64,000 nt of DNA from Brasenia schreberi (Eukaryota; Streptophyta; Magnoliopsida; Nymphaeales; Cabombaceae). Where the stretch lies: NCBI GenBank assembly GCA_036023115.1, contig JAYKKT010000048.1, forward strand, positions 6,330,001-6,394,000, in the 5' to 3' direction. Each line of letters begins with the position of its first letter. Within the stretch, counting starts at the first letter, position 1. The notes beneath the pieces are model-generated. The model ran no database searches and was not told where the DNA came from. It saw only the letters and a program-made list of their open reading frames with translations. Shown one piece after another: positions 26,195 through 40,600 of this stretch. A program made the position numbers and the translations under genes.

Positions 26195-27254
26195 TTCCAC
26201 ATTATTTATTGATCTAGAAAAAACCTACAATAGAATACCAAGAGATATTCTTTGAAAATTTTTAGAAAAAAAGTATTTCATTAATATAAATCAATCTTAA
26301 TAGAGACATGTATGATAGTGTATGTGTTAAGACCTATGAAGGAATAATCGATTTTTTGAAAATATTGAATTATATCAAAAATCAATTTTAAATCCATATT
26401 TATTTAGCTTGGTCATTGACGAGCTAACAAAACAGATTTAAGATGAAATTTCTTGGTAATTGTTATTCACGGATGACAATCTAATAGTGTATAAGTAAGG
26501 AAAAAGTTGATAAAAAGTTAGAACTATAAAGAGAAACATTAAAAAGTAAAGGTTTTCGACTTAGTAAAACAAAGACAAAATATATGGAATATAGGTTTGA
26601 AAATTTGATTACTTCAAATAACATAAAATTAAGATTAAAACTCATTGTATGTCTTACAAGGAAAGTTTTAAATATCTAGGGTTACTTTTTTATAATGATG
26701 AAAAAAATGATAGAGATGTTACATATAAAACTAGTGAAGGTTAATTAAAATGAAGAGGTCTATAAGGTATTTTATGTAACCAAAAGATATCATTAAAGTT
26801 GCAAGGTAAATATTATAGAGCAATAATTTGATCCGCTATGCTTTATGGGTCCGAGTGTTGGGCAATTAATTATCAACGTATACAAAAGATGCTGTGATAG
26901 AAATGAAGATGCTGAGATAGATAAGTGGTCACACAAGAAAAGATTACACATAATGCAATTATTAGAAATAAATTGACAATGACACTAATAGACGACAAAA
27001 TAAGGAAAAATTGTTTGAAATGATTTTGACACGTAGAAACAAGACCAAAAGAAGCTCCATTAAAAAATTTATGAGAAACTATATTATGAAAATATTAAAA
27101 AAAGAAAAAAGCCACAAAAGTATTGAAAGAAAACAATAAAAACGATTTACCTCATGTTGAGCTAATTGTTTGCATGACACATGATTGAATTCTATCAAAA
27201 CAAAGAATCCACATAACCGACTCCATCTAATATAGGAAAAGACTTGGTTGTTGT
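26195..27254 (+). mobile_element. LINE-H: old 5'-truncated RTE copy
   Basis: It aligns in order to the last 1.1 kb of LINE-A, from TTTATTGATCTAGAAAAA (reverse transcriptase) to the terminal GACTTGGTTGTTGT. FADD is reduced to a diverged CACGGATGAC, and indels and stops occur throughout. It is the most diverged RTE copy in the window and so probably the oldest. Confidence 0.88.
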
Positions 27255-28562
27255 ATTAGTAAATGCAGGAATTCATGGTACACAAGCATATTTAGATCGT
27301 CTGTGACAGCAGATTATGTAAAGCTTTAAAAATCTATATTATGATGCTTGAGTTGTTACGACGGATAATTGGTTGAATAAAATTGCTAACAGTGCTAGTT
27401 AACTGATATGTAAACCAACCTAAACACCACGGATCAGGAAAGATACATGAACATACAGGCGGATTCATTCATCCCATCCAGGCCTACCTTCAAATTTACC
27501 AACAAACGATACACACATTGAGCTCCAACCTCGTAAACTGTTCCTGGACCAAGCTCAAACGGCTCGGGCTCTAACTTGGCCAGCTCATTCAGTGGAGGCA
27601 CATCGATCAGATGCTATGCAGCCACATCAAGGGAAGCATGCGCGTCCATCTTAGTGCGAATTACTGCATGGCCTCTGCTCCTCAAATGATGCACATCTAA
27701 TTGACTCAATGAACACTTTTTTTTTCAATGGTGTAACCCTTGTGAGACCAAGCCGTCAGATTTCAATTCAGGATAATCAAAAAGGTGGTTTGTTTCAAGC
27801 ATCTCTATACGGTGGAGTGCAGCCCAGTACCGGAATCGTGGGTTAGAATGAGAAGAGAACATCTGCCATCAGACATTTTACCTTTCAAAGGTTTTCTTTG
27901 AACCGCAAATGATTAAAGTAGAAAATAGAATCCTTCACACTGTGATGCAGTATCAGTTTGCAAATACAGGTCCTACAGCTTTCCTAAGTTCCAACTTCCA
28001 GGAAAAAGCCACCTGCAAGTTTTTTTCAGGAAAGAAAAGAGATTGGGACTGTGGACCATGCAAGGACAGCTTCCACTAGCATACTGCCGGTCTTGTATCA
28101 AGCATAGAAATGTGAGTCATTTACATGAAACAAATTTTCAGGCTTGAACACTATATTCACATCATAATAGAAGAAACACGAAGTTTATCAAGCAGCAATC
28201 GGAATTTACTCGATCTTTTGACTTGTCTAGCCCATCGAATTGACCACCAAGTTCCCTATCTAGGCTTGCATTTAAAGAACGATGGGAAAGACAGTTGACG
28301 TTAAATGAACATCTTGCAGCAGCTTTGCTCTTACAACTAACCTGATTCCCACAGACACAGGCCAACTTCACAGTGCATTGATGCAATAAAACGATTTTTC
28401 ACAAGACTCATGATCAAAGCAGAAGGAACAAAAGCTTATATAGAAATGAATGAAATAGATGGATCACAACATACCATCATATGCGAAATTTCAGCCATCG
28501 GGGTGAACGTGAAACCTCATTACCTCAGACGGAACCTTCCATCCATGATTTTTTCATCAAAA
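27255..28562. other. 3' flank and probable 3' UTR of the ERA gene
   Basis: This lies directly downstream of the ERA stop codon on the minus strand. The 3' UTR should occupy the part near 28562, but no polyadenylation signal could be assigned with confidence. Short frames on both strands (for example 28162-28386) have no recognisable domain. Confidence 0.4.
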
Positions 28563-28649
28563 TCACCGTGCATGTATATGGCCACTATAACCATAGTCTT
28601 TAAGCAGGCCTTCATCCTGCCGCCAGTTGTCCTTGACCTTCACTTCCAC
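28563..28649 (-). CDS. ERA exon 9 (C-terminal tail and stop)
   Basis: 28 codons plus TGA (28565-28563): [20 protein letters not shown] followed by YSGHIHAR. This matches the end of plant ERA proteins, follows exon 8 in phase 0 and has a good acceptor (GAGTTTTCCAG). It lies 16.3 kb from exon 8, beyond Copia-2 and its nested insertions. Confidence 0.9.
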   Translation of the reverse strand: MEVKVKDNWRQDEGLLKDYGYSGHIHAR

Positions 28650-31600
28650 CTGGAAAACTCGGATGAACTCAGTAAGAAAGCATGTCATGTAGTTTTCTTC
28701 TTTATCTTTTTAATTTCTTCACAAAGCAGAATCTTCCAAACAAGAGTGTCAAAACTATTACTGCCGTTTGATGCCTTGTACAGCATTTTTCATGTCCATA
28801 GTTTATACTTCTCAATGAGGCACATAATCAACACACAAGGGAAATCTTATTCTTATCACTAATTTCTTTTTAAGCCCCCACATCTTAAGCTTTTCAGGTG
28901 AGCCCCTAAGAGTTCATGACATTTCATAAATAACCACCTGGTTGCTTTTGACTGTGTTTTCCCTCTAAACAATGCATTCATCCAAATACTAACACAGATA
29001 TAAGTTATAAGTGAGACCAAACGATTTAATGAGAAAGAAGGCTTGAAGATCTTGAAAATGTATTTTTTAAATGGCTATTTGATCTAGTGTTATCCGTATC
29101 ACCCTGTATCATATGATACAAGGCATATCGTATCTACGATACACTAAGGTGTATCGCAATATATCATGTATCGACATGTATCGTGCAATATGGGAGATAC
29201 ACCCTATTTGTTTTAGAAAATCCTCAACCGAACACAACCCCACATTTCTGCAAGGTTGTTGGCTTTTGTTTGGGTGCTCCAGCTACTCCTCGACAACTTC
29301 TGGCTAGGGAGAAGCATCTCTAATAGCACCATCACTCCGGCGGCAACAACAATGGCAATCCAATGGTTGAGGTATAGGATTTTTTTCCTCTTTTTCTATG
29401 CGTATTTTGTATTTTCTTGTGTTATTTATTTATTTTTGAATGAAAATATATGAAGTGAGTGGATATCTTTTTGTTGTAATTGTGGCAATCAATTTTTGGG
29501 CTGATAATTTTTTTTTATAAAATGATAATCAATTTCAATATGTTTAGTTCTTTCTTGAACTGGATTAGATGTCATTTGTATAGCAGCATTGCTATCACTA
29601 TATAAAGATATGGGAGAGATCATATTGTATCCCAATTCGAGGATTAAGGAAGCTACCCACTTGCCCTCACATATAGCCTAAGCAATAGTTATATATTCAG
29701 CATTTGCAGTAAATCTGGCAACTACTAATTGCTTTTTAGTCCGCCATGAAATTAGATTACCACTCAGTAATGTAATATAGTATGTGGCAGACTTGCAATC
29801 ATTAGTGACCCAACCAAGTCTGCATCAAAATATATCTCTAGTAGTTCACTCAATCTTGAATATAATATGCCTGCACCAAGAGTAGATTTTAGGTATCTTA
29901 ATATTTTGTAGACAACATCCATGTGGTTCTTTGTGTGAGAATGCATAAACATGCTCACAACTACAACGGCATATAAGATATCTGGTCTTGCAACAATTAG
30001 GTAGATCAATTTTTCAACCAACCTTTGATACTTACTTATATCTCAAAACTTAGTGTTGTCTCCAAGATGTAGTTTGTGATTCACTTCTATAGGTTTATCA
30101 CATTTCCTGCAATCTGTCGTATTAGTGTCTTTCAGTATATCCATTGTATATTTCCTTTGGGTTAGAAATATACCTCTCTTATAACATAAGACCTCTATCC
30201 CCAAAAAATAATGAAGTCTGCCCAGATCTTTTAAATCAAATAGTCAGTATAAACTGTACTTTAACCTTGAAATCTCTTCTATGTCATCGCCATTAACAAT
30301 AATGTCATCTACATACACTATAAGAAGAGATAATTTGATACCTTGCTTAAAAATTGAAAAACAGGATGTGATAATTGATACTCCTTTTATACCCTAAGCT
30401 ACAAACACTCTCGTTGAATTTTTCAAACCAAGCCTGTGACGATTGTTTGAGTTCATAGATGACCTTGTGTAATTTGCAGATTTCCCTCGAGTTCATATGG
30501 ACTTGCATCCCAAGAGGCACCTCCATATAGACTTCCTTGCAGAAATGTGTTCTTGACATTCAGTTGCCATAAGTCCAGTTTTTCATGACAGCAAGACTTA
30601 GAATCACTCGAATGAAAGTCAACTTAGCAACCGGTGCAAACATCTTGTGGTAGTCTATGCCATAAGATTGGTTGTACCCTTTTGCAACTAATCTCATCTT
30701 ATATATCTCTAGTGTTCTATATAATTTGTATTTATTTGTATAAACTCATTTGCAACCAACCGCTTTTATGTTAGGTGGTAAATCAACAATAGACCATGTA
30801 TGATTCTTGGTAAGTGCCTGCAATTCATCTCCCATTGTTATATTTCAATGTTGACATTTTTTAGCATCTTTAAAACTTTTAGGAACTGTATACATCTCAG
30901 TATTCATAACAAATCTTTTATAATTTTCAGATGTACATTTAGTTATAGAAAACATATTGAAAAATAGGATACTGTGTGCAAGTTCTTTTAGCTTTCCTGA
31001 TAGAAATAGGTATTTCCAAATCAGTCATAGCTGATAGTGAGACAAGAATCTGAATAAGAAGTTAGTACTTTGGTCTCGGTAATTGCCAGTTGTTCAAGCC
31101 TTACAAGTATGTTACGTGGTCCTCCTTTATACACAAGAGTTTCTTTAATTGTTGGTTGTTCCGCAAGATAATTTGCATTTTTCTCCTCTCTAGGGCATAA
31201 GGGAAGAATAGACTTAGGAAAGTCTTTCTCTTTTTCAGCTACATGCATGCTTCCCCTCGAAAGAATAGCATGGGGTGGCTTCAAAGGATGTGACATCAAT
31301 AGAAATATAGAATTTTCTATGGATGGGATCATACCACTTATACCCTTTTTGTGAATTAAAGTAATCAAGAAAGATACACTGAATTGCCCTTGGATCAAGT
31401 TTATCTCGTCCTGGGGACTGAACATGAACATAGCATGTGCACCCAAAGACTCAAAGAGTAACATGAAATGATTGAGTCTTGTATAAGGGTTTTCATGGGG
31501 CTCACACCATGGAGGATTGTGTTAAGCAGTCTATTAATCAAACAAACAGTCGTTAAGACCGCTTCCCCCAATAGGACTTAGGAACATGACTTCTAAGAAG

Positions 31601-34600
31601 AAGAATACGAGCAACCTCTAGAACATGATAATTTTTCCTTTCAACCACCCCATTTTGCAGAGAGGGTTCCCACATCATGGACGGGTGTGGGTAAAGAAGT
31701 TAGTCCCGCTACATTGCCGCCCGAATATAGTGAAAAATTTTCAGAGAGGGTCTCCGCATTTTGATTATGGACGGATGCGAGGGGTAAGGAAGCTAGTCCT
31801 AGAAAATAAGATTCGTATTGGTTCTTGGAATATCGGAACATTATCGGGTAAGCTAATGGAGGTGGTAGATACTATGATTCGGAGAAAGATTCATATTCTA
31901 TGTTTATAAGAGACAAAATGGGTTGGAGAAAAAGCAAAGGAGATAGAGGATACAGGTTTTAAATTATGGTACTCAGGTAAAGAAAAGGCCCGAAACGGAG
32001 TTGGTATTATCATAAATAAAGATTTAAAGGAGAGTGTAGTAGACATACAACGATATGGTGACCGAATCATGACGTTGAAATTAGTGTTAGGAGCAGAGGT
32101 TTTGAATATAGTTTGTGCTTACGCACCCCAAGTAGGACTAGAAGATAGTATAAAGACAGTTTTTTGGGAAGAGTTAGATAAGGTGTTTCAAAAGATTCCA
32201 CAAAGGGAGATGATTTGTTTAGGAGGAGATTTAAATGGACATGTCGGTAAAGAGGCATTAGGATATCAAGGGATTCATGGAAACTTTGGTTATGAGGATA
32301 TAAACGAGGAAGGTAGGGAGATTTTAAATTTTGCTATGTCATTTGATCTCTTTATAGTCAATACAATCTTCAAAAAATGAGATGAACATTTAATTACTTA
32401 TAAGAGTGGCTTATCACAAACACAAATTGATTACTTTATTTGTAGAAAAAAAGATAGAGCGTGTTGTAAAGATTGTAAGGTAATTCCAGGAGAAAGCTTA
32501 ACCACCCAACATCGACTTTTAGTTATAGATTTACAAATAAAAAAATAGACAAAGAAGAAAAGAGTGCATCGAGCTATTCGGACTAAATGGTGGAACCTCA
32601 AAAGTGAGAAAGAAGATATATTTAAACAAAAAGTCCTTCAAGGAGATGTTTGGAATTATGTTGGCACACCCTCTGATATGTGGAACAATATGGCTATACA
32701 TATTAGGAAAGTGGCGAAGATGTGTTAGGGGTATCTAAGGGAGGTGTACCGGCACAAAAAGAAGCTTGGTGGTGGAGTGAAGTAGTACAAAACAAAATCA
32801 AGGCAAAGAGGGCATGTTACAAATTACATTATGCTAAGAAAACTAGTGAAACTTTAGAAGCTTATAAGAAAGCAAAGAAGGAAGCAAAAAAGGCCGTTAG
32901 TGAAGCAAAAGCTAAGATTTGGGAGGACTTATATAAAAAACTCAACTCAAAAGAGGGTGAAAGAGATATTTTTAGGATAGCTAGGGCTAGAGATAAGAAA
33001 ACTAAAGATCTTAATTATGTTAGATGCATAAAAGACGAGGATGAAAAAATTCTAGTGGCAAATGATGATATAAGAAATAAATGGAAAAACTATTTTTATA
33101 ATCTTTTTAATGAAAATAAAGATGTTAGTATTAGTTTAGGAGATTTAGCCAAGTCAGAAAAGTATATAAACCACAATTTCTACCGACGTATTCAAAAGAA
33201 TGAAGTCAAAGAGGCTCTTAAACATATAAAGAGTGGTAAATCGGTAGGACCAGATAATATTCCTATAGAAGTTTGGAAAATACTAGGAGAAATAGGAATC
33301 ACTTGGCTCACAAGACTATTTAATGAAATATGGAAAAACCAAAAGATGCCCGAGGAATGGAGAGCAAGTACACTTATACCCGTATATAAGAACAAGAGAG
33401 ACATTCAAAATTGTGCGAATTATCGAGGTATCAAGTTAATGAGTCATACTATGAAATTATGAGAAAGAATTATTGAACGTAGGTTAAGACAAGTATCAAG
33501 TACAACAGAGAACCAATTTGGATTTATGCCAGGTAGATCTACTATTGAAGCGATTCACCTTTTGAGACGTCTTATGGAACATTTTAGAGCAAAAAAGAAA
33601 GGCCTTCACATGATATTTATTGATCTAGAAAAAGCTTATGATAGGGTACCGAGGGAGGTTCTTTGGAGAACTTTGGAAAAAAGAGGTATCCCATTGACAT
33701 ATATTAACCTTATAAGAGACATGTATGATGGTGCAAAAACATGTGTGAGGACTCATGAAGGAACGACAGACTTCTTTGATGTTAATATTGGGTTACATCA
33801 AGGATCAACTTTAAGTCCATACTTATTTATAATGGTGATGGATGAGTTAACAAAACATATTCAAGATGAAGTACCTTGGTGTATGTTATTTGCAGATGAC
33901 ATTGTATTAGTGGAGGAGTCTAAGGAAAAAGTTAATAGAAAATTGGAACTATGGAGAGAAACATTAGAAAACAAAGGCCTCTGACTTAGTAGAACAAAGA
34001 CAGAATATATGGAATGTAAGTTTGATCATTTGGCTATTTCAGAGGACATAGAAATTAAAATTGGCACACATTGCATTCTCCAAAAGGAAAGTTTTAAATA
34101 CCTAGGGTCAATTTTTCAAAGTGATGAAGAATTGATGGAGATGTTACACATAGAATTAATGCTGTTTGGTTAAAATGGAGAGGAGCATCAGGTATTCTTT
34201 GTGATAAGAAGATACCATTAAAATTAAAAGGTAAATATTATAGAGCAGCAGTTAGGCCTGCCATGTTTTATGGTTCTGAGTGTTGGGCAGTTAATCATCA
34301 ACATGTACAAAAGATGTCTGTGACAGAAATGAAGATGTTGAGATGGATGAGTGGTCATACAAGAAAAGGCCGTATACATAATGAGGTTATTAGAAACAAA
34401 TTAGGAGTGGCACCAATAGAGGATAAAATGAGAGAACATTGTTTAAGATGGTTTGGACATATAGAAAGAAGATCAAAAGAAGAACCTCTAAGAAGGTTAG
34501 AAAACCTAAATTTGGAAAGTATTAAAAGAGCTAGAGGACGACCACAAAAGTGTTGGAAAGAAACAATAAAGAATGATCTAGCTTATTGGGAGTTAACTGC

Positions 34601-37600
34601 TAACATGGCACACGATAGAGATCTGTGGAAACAAAGAATCCATGTAGCCGACCCCGTCTAGTATGGGAAAAGGCTTAGTTGTTGTTGTTGTTATATTAGG
34701 ACATGTAGTCTGGTGAAGAATATCATACATGGTAAGGTAGTCTTTAAGTTGTCCACTCATAAACTCTCCCTATTATCAGAATAAAGAATTTTGATAGAGA
34801 CATTAAACTTGAGTAATGATAAATTAGTGGACAATAGGAAAAATTATTGAAACTTCAGCCTTTGATTTCATTAAGTAGATGAAAGAATGATGAGTACAAT
34901 CATCAATAAAGGAAACAAAATATCGATGACCTGAAATGGAAGGAACTGAACTGGGACCCCAAACATCTTAATGGACTAGTTCAAATGGTTTGGACTGCCT
35001 ATACTCACTAAGAGGAAATGACATTTTTATGCTTAGCTCATTGATAAGCATCGCCTTCAATGGTTACATTATTAGACTTAACAAGTAGATCAGGGACAAC
35101 ATAACTAAGTTTTGAGGGAAGAAAATGACCCAGGCGAGCATGCCACAGTCGGATGTCTGCTCCACACGATGATTCCACTAATGTAGTAAGAGAGGATCGG
35201 CCAGTTGAGGAAGTCTCTATGATATAAAGGCCCCGTTGCAAACTACCATAACCAAAGACCTTCCTTGTCTTAATATCCTAAAAAATACAACCAAAAGGAG
35301 ACAAGGTGATAGAGCAATTTAAAGTTTTTATGAGAGAACTAACAGAAACAAGGTTAATAGGAAAATTGAGAACGTGAAGAACGTTAGATAAGATAGCTAA
35401 TGAAGTTTGCACACTGCCCCTACCCACAGGGTATGTGTGTGACATCAACCAATCGAATGGGGTCTTGAGCTTGGAGTGGTGTGCACTCTGAAAGAAGTGA
35501 CTAACTGCCCATATTATAACTCCCAAGTCAATCACCCAGACTTTAGAAGAAGTGGGTTTTGAGATATTACCCTTAGAGAAGGAAGACTGATGTGCCATGG
35601 CAGATTGAAAAGTGGAAGTATGACTTTATCACTTAGTCGTGACTCAAGACCTTTAAGTCGCTTCATAATTTCTTTAAGATGTTCAGAACTAGCTAATTGT
35701 AGATAAAATATGTGAGTTGAGCTGCCACGATTCTGGGATAATTTGGTTTCATAATTAATTCCCAGTAATTTTCGTTTGTATGCCGAGTTTTTCTATAATG
35801 AGTACATTTATATTTCTCCTTTTCTTCTAGAGACATTCTACCACGGCCTCTACCTCGATGACCTCCACGACCCCTTGTTGATTGAACTTTTGTTTTATCA
35901 ATAAATGTAATTTGTTCAGTGTTGAGTGTAGTCTCTTTCTCTAATACCCTTCTATCTTTCTCGTGTAGGAATAGAAAATACACAGTACCTAAGGGGGGAA
36001 CTTTCTCTCTGCCCAATGTGTGCACCTTAAGAGATTCATACTCACTTTTGGCGCCCTGAAGCAAATCAAAAACTTTCCTTTTTTCAGCCTCAATTGTGCA
36101 TTCTCTTGGTCATTCTGCACGTTTTACTCATGTGTAGAATTGGAGTTCATCCGAGAGACCTCTCAACTCAACAAATAATAGTCATTGATGGATCTAGCCC
36201 CTTGTTTACATTTGTGAATCTATTTGATGATCTCATCTTTAGCCACATTCTTTTGTCGAGAGTAGGCTTTAGAAGTTGCTCTCTAGATTTCGAAAGCAGA
36301 ATCTAAATACATAAAGGTGTGACTAATTGTTAGAGACATAGATTGTAATAACCAGGATGAAACTAAGGCATCTTTTTTCCACCATTTTTGGATGTCATAT
36401 CATATTCTTCGGGCCTTAGAATCTATCCAATCAAGTATGGACATCTCTCCTTGCCAAAACTGCTAACTGAACAGATATGGATCATTCCAAATAATTCCTT
36501 CCATCAAGTTTTACATTTGTGATCTGGAAGGAATCTATTTTATCACTATCATTTGTGTCATAAACAGGAAATGATATTTCTGGGTCCTTTCCCTTGTCTG
36601 CCATCATGATTTTCATAAAAACTTAAAAACAACAACAACAACTAAACCTTTTCTCATACTAGACGGGGTCGACTACATGGATTCTTTGTTTCCACAGAGC
36701 TCTATCATGTGCCATGTTAGCAGTTAACTCACAATAAGCTAGATCATTCTTTATTGTTTCTTTCCAATACTTTGTGGTCGTCCTCTATCTCTTTTAATAC
36801 TTTCCAAATTTAGTTTTTCATACCTTCTTACAGGTTCTTCTTCTGATCTTCTTTCTATATGTCCAAACCATCTTAAACGATATTCTCTTATTTTATCCTC
36901 TATTGGTGTCACTCCTAATTTGTTTTTAATAACCTCATTATGTATACGGTCTTTTCTTGTATGACCACTCATCCATCTCAATATCTTCATTTCTTTCAGA
37001 GATATCTTTTGTACATGTTCATGGTTAATTGCCCAACACTCAGAACCAGTGTTGTCTGACGCATATCGTATCATGTATCGCTGGGCTCCACGATACGAGC
37101 GTATCGTATCGTATCGTACTTTAATATTAAAATAATACAAAAATAATTAAAAATTAATAAAATATAGTAAAAAATCGAAAAAAATCAAGAAAAAATCAAG
37201 AAAAATCTGATAATTGCTTTAAATTCATATAATATAAGTTTAGTACAGATTGAGCATTTAACATTGAATAATTGCATCCAAATTTACATATTTTGAATCC
37301 AAAAAATAAAATACAGACATAATTTACACTTTACAGTACACTACAGTTACATATAATGTTACATTTTACAAATTGTAATCAGGATCATCAACTAAATAAT
37401 CTTCATCTTCTCCTTATTGCAGATCCTCATCATCATCAGCCATGCCCACACCTTCTTCTTCAAAATCAAATTCTTCATCTCCATAATGTTGTTGCGCTCC
37501 TTCCAAATTAATCCAGGCAACGTCTTCTCCTGTTAGGAAGGCATTTTCTTCAGTGTCTTCCATAACTCAATCTTCTAATATCTCAAAATTATCCAAACTT

Positions 37601-40600
37601 ATTGGATCGAATTGACTTTCTTCTCTATTTACTTTTTTTAATTGCCTACGACACAAACAAAGATAAACAATTAGTAAGTAATATTAACAATTGAAAACTG
37701 AAGTTAAATAATATCGAATTAAAATTTTAAAAGTAATACAACATTACCTTTCACGAAGGCGCATGTTACAACGAATATAAACCAAATCATTAAGCCTTTT
37801 GTGTTCCAACCTGTTGCGCTTTTTTGTATGGATGTGTTCAAAAACACTCGAATTTCTTTCACAACCTGTTGCACTACAGATTTGGCTTAAGACTCTAACT
37901 GCAAAATCTCTAAGGTTTGGACAATCACTTCCAAACCTGTTCCACCAAACATCTGTAAAAAAAATATAAACATTAGAGACATAATAATCCAAAGTAATGT
38001 AAGATGCAACTTAAATATGAAAATAAACAATGTACATGGACGCATCGTAGAGCGGTTGCGAATTGTAACAGGCAAACCCATCAAGTGAAGAGCATTATCA
38101 TATATCTCCATCTCTCGATGTATCGCATCTACTATGCTCTCATCAGGGACTAATCTGTCGATGCATTCAATGATTCCTCGATTAACCTCACCGTCCCTTT
38201 TGAAGGTTGCTGAGTACCTCAATGATGGGTTTAGATAGTAGGCTGCTTCATGAATAGGCTGATGCAATTGTTTATTCCATCTACTATCAATTATTTTCCA
38301 CACGAGCACATAATCTCTTTTTTTTCCATTAAAGTTATTTCTGATCGCTTCTTTTGCCCTGTCCATGGCTTCATAAAGGTAGCCCATAGATGGTTTCTCC
38401 TCGCTGTCAGCCAATCTCAAAACTTTCACTAAAGGACAAGTAATTTTCAATAATTGATACATGCATTCCAAAATAAACTTCTAAAAACCGTTTCTGCAAT
38501 CTCATTTAACTTTCTGTTCCTTCTGTTTTGTGGCAACTCTGCAAATTGTTGCCACTCATCTGAGGAGAACATTCTCTTTAAAGCTTGCTTCTGTCTCACA
38601 ATACTCTGTACAGATAAGAAGTTTGTTGCGAACCGAATTGCAGCTGCGCAAAGAAGCTCTGCACCTTCTGTGTATCTCCTCATCATACACAAAACAAATG
38701 CATGGTTGTAAATGAATTTTGTAATATCTTGACAACACTCAGTTGTTGCCTTTATTTCATCCATCTCACCAATGTCCTCGAGGATGAGATCTAAACAATG
38801 GGTTGCACATGGTGTCTAGTAGAAAGTCCCATAAATATCAGCTAACTCCTTTCTAGCTGCTTTGTAGTTAGCTGCATTATCTGTAATCAATTGGACTACA
38901 TTTTCTAGCCCAACCTCCAGTATAACTTTATCAAATTCCTCTCATAGGATCTCTACAGTGTCCCTCTCCTCTGACATATCTAGAGATCTCAAAAACATGA
39001 GTCCTTTAGGACAATATACAAGAAAGTTTAGCAATGTTCTTCCTCGCCTATCGGTCCATCCATCTGCCATGATAGTGCATCCTGTTTCCTTCCACGATTG
39101 TCTCAAAGTCGAACAGTATTGCTGCACTTCAATCACGGTCTGATCTAATATCTTCCCTCTCAACTTCTGATAAGAGGACATCTTGTATCCTGGACCAATG
39201 TTAGCAATTGCATCTGCCATTGCTTGAAAATGAAAACTGTTTGCTGCATTAAATGGAATGCATGCATCATAAAACCATCTGCCCACTGCAAGGTCTGCTT
39301 GATCGTGCAGTTGTTCTGAAGCCATAGCAGCACGAATTCCTGGCTGAGCACCAGGTGTAGTGGAAGGAGGAAAGAACGAATGTATGCTAGAAGAATCTCT
39401 TCCTCTACTCCTTCCTGAACTTCCTCTTCTGCCACCTCCAAAGTCTTCAGCTGTAACCCTCTTTCCTCTGCTAGGTGCTCGCAAACTGCTACTACCAATA
39501 TCTGTTCTAACATCTGAAGGCAAACTATCAGTGAATCCAACTCCAGTGGCAGTAGCATCATCAGCTTCTTCACACATCTGAAAATCATCCTTTTGTTGTC
39601 TTCTTTCCTGTATGCTCTCAATCATCTACAAGCATTGCCATTTAATACCTTCTGGCACACTTCTAACTCTGCCTGTGCATGGAGCAACTTCTTTTCTGGT
39701 TCCTGCTAGGTGGTGTTTTAACCTTGAAATTCCACCACTAACCACCTTTTCACAAAATAAACATCTGATTTTTAACCTTGAACCCTCGACTGGTATACCC
39801 CATTGCCATGCCGGATCATCAAACTTTGAATGAGAGTCTCTACCACCCCTTCCTGTCATCTCAATGGAGTACTTTAATTCAAACAAAAACTTGAAAATAA
39901 AAGCACTTCGTAAATCCCCCAATCTTCAAATAACACTCAAATCGAGTGTCTCCCACTTCATGAATGGGATAAAAATCGTATACACACTTAATTACTTCAT
40001 ATTTGGTCATTAAAAAAAAAAACCAAAATAACACAAAAAAATAATAAATATAAAGGAAAAAAATGGAAAAAAATATTAAAAATATACCTAAATCCGAGTT
40101 TGTAGGCTTGGATGAACACCGTAGGGCACGATTTTAGAGCTTTGAACACCAAGGAGGCGAAAACCGACTCTTAGGGAGCTTGAAGAACCCAAAAGGAGAG
40201 AGGAAACCTGCGAAAAATCGCGGATTTCTCTCGGGCCGGGACCCTTTATAAGGGTCCCAGGGCGTATCGCCTGTATCGTACGATACGGGCGATACTCTCG
40301 CACTTGCGATACGGGTCCCCGTATCGTATCGTGGTGGCCCACGATACGTATCGTATGATACGGTGCGATACAGACAACACTGCTCAGAACCATAAAACAT
40401 GACAGGTCTAATTGTTGCTCTATAATATTTACCTTTTAACTTTAATGGAATCTTCTTATCACAAAGAATACCTGATGCTCCTCTCCATTTTAACCAACCA
40501 ACATTAATCTGAAAAACGATAAAGAAAAACTAAACCCATGGATCTATCACATCAATCAATGTTTGACAACAATATACTAGCTATGTAAGCTTTGATACCA

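Larger units (their letters stand above)
29490..36607 (-). pseudogene. Copia-2 gag-pol, degenerate and interrupted
   Basis: Order on the minus strand: gag from 36607 ([12 protein letters not shown]), zinc-knuckle remnant [18 protein letters not shown] near 35790, protease region (VWVIDLG, normally DSG) near 35550, pre-integrase [11 protein letters not shown] near 35150, integrase [18 protein letters not shown] near 34880. LINE-B intervenes, followed by the integrase C-terminus near 31400. Then come reverse transcriptase ([20 protein letters not shown] near 30440) and RNase H ([14 protein letters not shown] near 29980, [20 protein letters not shown] near 29580). Many stops and frameshifts. It is truncated inside RNase H after HIEIDYHFI. 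Confidence 0.85.

Noticed and set aside
28410..28862. 150-codon plus-strand frame
   Set aside because: Lies antisense over ERA exon 9 and its flanks; the minus-strand exon explains the conservation.
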